A stretch of DNA of 40,947 nucleotides from a virus, in the IMG/VR virus record IMGVR_UViG_3300023284_001516, positions 1-40,947 of that record, one strand, 5' to 3'. This document shows, piece after piece, positions 39,818-40,947 of the stretch. A model generated the notes under the pieces. It searched no databases. It worked only from the letters and a program-made list of their open reading frames with translations, and was not told the origin of the DNA. Within the stretch, counting starts at the first letter, position 1. Each line of letters opens with the position of its first letter. The position numbers and the translations under genes are program-made.

Positions 39818-39835
39818 CCTCGGCTTGGGGCTAGG
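39813..39835 (+). terminator. Stem-loop over the stop codon, first of two
   Basis: CCTAGCC (39813-39819) pairs with GGCTAGG (39829-39835) across a nine-base loop; the TAG stop is in the left arm. No T-run follows. It belongs with the larger hairpin at 39847. Confidence 0.45.
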
Positions 39836-39846
39836 CCATTCAGGTC

Positions 39847-39880
39847 GAGGTTAGGTCAGCTTAATAGCTGGCCTAGCTTC
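39847..39880 (+). terminator. Large stem-loop, candidate late terminator
   Basis: A 15-pair stem (three G-U pairs) closes on a TAAT loop: left arm 39847-39861, right arm 39866-39880. It fills most of the 100-base gap before the next gene. The following bases have few T's, so termination might be weak or factor-dependent. Position between late genes and a gene of different character supports a boundary. Confidence 0.5.
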
Positions 39881-39917
39881 GGTTCGGAGATCTGCATTTA
39901 TTAAGATAGGAGATCAA

Positions 39918-40947
39918 ATGAAGCGAGTAATCAATTACTTGTTAGGCGTATCTGTTTTGGTTGCACTTATTTTTGGAGTTGATACATTGGCACAGGGACC
40001 GGCACTGCCTCCTGGCGAATACAACCTGGAGGAGGGACGATATGTTTTCAATCAACACCCGCTATCCATCCTTAGTCTCTCGGTCCTTGATTTGAGCGCA
40101 ACCCCAACAGCGACGCCTATCCCACTTACAGATACGCCAGTTCCGCCCACCAGCACGTCCATTCCGAGCGGCCACACATCAAGAGACTGGCACTCGCTTT
40201 CTCAAGAGATTGGTCACGAACACGGTGACGATCCACGTTTGGTCGATGACATATTCGGGACGCAGTTCTATGTATTGGCCGGTGGCGAAATATCCTATCC
40301 GTGGGAAACCTTGGATGAGAATGCCACGAAGCACGAGGGTTACAAGTGGTTCGTGGACAGAGACATCGATCCCTCTGATCCTCGCAATACGTCGAGCGTT
40401 CTATTCATAAAAGCCTTTCGGGTACAAGCCCATTTCCTTGGGATGCCAGTTCTTTCTAGGGGTGGCGATGGGACGATTGGATCGGGCGGCGGCTTCGTTT
40501 CTCGTTTCCATTCCTACTATGCCGAAGTGCTAGTTTGCCACAAAGCAGATCCCGACGATTGCGGTTTTAACCGTTGGGGCAGGCATGCGGATTATGGCGC
40601 AGGCGAGGTCAATAGATTGCAAGTTCCGCTCCCGAATGACTCGATTGATCCTGTCGTAGTGGATTTGAAACATGGACGACGAACAAGCCCTGAGCATGAT
40701 CCCAGCGCTATCTTTGGAGGCCATACGGTGTGGTATGAAAACCCGAGTTATGGGAGTCCCGATTCGACTTGGGCACACGTTAGTGATGCCAACAGAATAT
40801 CAATTTTGGCTAACGGCATTTGGGGAGGAGTGGATCTGTCAAATCCGTTCCTTCTTCATCTCGTCTGCCCGGATGTGAACACCTGTGCCCGGCCTGATCA
40901 GAACAACTCAAAACGCTCTATGCACATCCTGAATGTGAAGATCAAGC
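39918..40947 (+). CDS. Secreted protein with Thr-Pro linker, cut by the right edge
   Basis: An open frame of 343 codons that runs off the window without a stop. It starts at ATG 39918 with AGGAG about five bases upstream. Residues 1-26 form a signal peptide (KRVINYLLGVSVLVALIFG, cleavage likely near LAQG). Residues about 55-78 are a TPTATP/TPVPPTSTS linker, followed by a large globular domain rich in His, Asp and aromatic residues, with cysteine pairs, that I do not recognise. The protein is exported by the host. Hairpins separate it from the late genes, so it may be a separately expressed cargo (moron) gene of host origin. Confidence 0.78.
   Translation, partial: MKRVINYLLGVSVLVALIFGVDTLAQGPALPPGEYNLEEGRYVFNQHPLSILSLSVLDLSATPTATPIPLTDTPVPPTSTSIPSGHTSRDWHSLSQEIGHEHGDDPRLVDDIFGTQFYVLAGGEISYPWETLDENATKHEGYKWFVDRDIDPSDPRNTSSVLFIKAFRVQAHFLGMPVLSRGGDGTIGSGGGFVSRFHSYYAEVLVCHKADPDDCGFNRWGRHADYGAGEVNRLQVPLPNDSIDPVVVDLKHGRRTSPEHDPSAIFGGHTVWYENPSYGSPDSTWAHVSDANRISILANGIWGGVDLSNPFLLHLVCPDVNTCARPDQNNSKRSMHILNVKIK

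Noticed and set aside
1-40947. Genes on the - strand
   Set aside because: All long - strand frames lie opposite well supported genes and show no family features or ribosome sites.
1-40947. tRNA genes
   Set aside because: Several GTTCGA-type strings occur (for example near 11750 and 15580), but none has a matching acceptor stem or anticodon arm.

Overview
The window looks like part of a tailed double-stranded DNA phage (siphovirus) genome, or a prophage segment of one. Every supported gene is on the + strand. Genes are tightly packed with many ATGA, TAATG or GTGA stop/start overlaps, and the right half holds a complete siphovirus order: terminase, portal, protease/scaffold, capsid, neck, tail tube, chaperones, tape measure, Dit, baseplate and fibres, lysis. 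No integrase, recognised lysogeny repressor, tRNA or CRISPR array is visible. Two secreted proteins near the right end carry Thr-Pro-rich linkers of the kind common in secreted proteins of Chloroflexota, so I infer, weakly, a host in or near that phylum.

Bases 1-13890 form the DNA metabolism region. In order: a DUF932 protein cut by the left edge; a LAGLIDADG homing endonuclease; the N-terminal half of a Rad50/SbcC-like ATPase ending at its zinc hook; an SbcD/Mre11 nuclease; a small protein; a Cas4-like Fe-S nuclease; a small membrane protein and a coiled-coil protein; a beta sliding clamp with an added acidic N-terminus; an HNH protein; the C-terminal half of the Rad50/SbcC ATPase; a 998-residue radical SAM enzyme; small zinc and helical proteins; endonuclease IV; a MazG-like protein; and a DnaX clamp loader. 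Together these suggest a phage-encoded kit for end resection, recombination, base-excision repair and clamp loading.

Bases 13891-17256 are a control and early-gene region. Seven copies of a 16-bp direct repeat (candidate replication origin) are followed by short genes. Five near-consensus sigma70 promoters, one of them upstream at base 3158, each have a 16-bp palindrome TAGTAC-N4-GTACTA directly abutting the -35 box, and two further palindromes lack a promoter. Four small genes (3224, 14307, 14679, 16567) are paralogues; three of them sit under this operator. Three of the transcripts also share a leader motif.

Bases 17257-36232 encode packaging, head and tail. TerL and portal appear to start at CTG codons with strong Shine-Dalgarno sequences. 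A possible -1 frameshift joins the two tail chaperone frames. A Rossmann-like enzyme of unknown role lies between two receptor-binding-type proteins. Bases 36229-39359 look like a lysis or host-surface region (glycoside-hydrolase-like protein, holin-like protein, secreted membrane-anchored protein). After one more virion-type gene and two hairpins, a secreted protein begins at 39918 and runs off the right edge.
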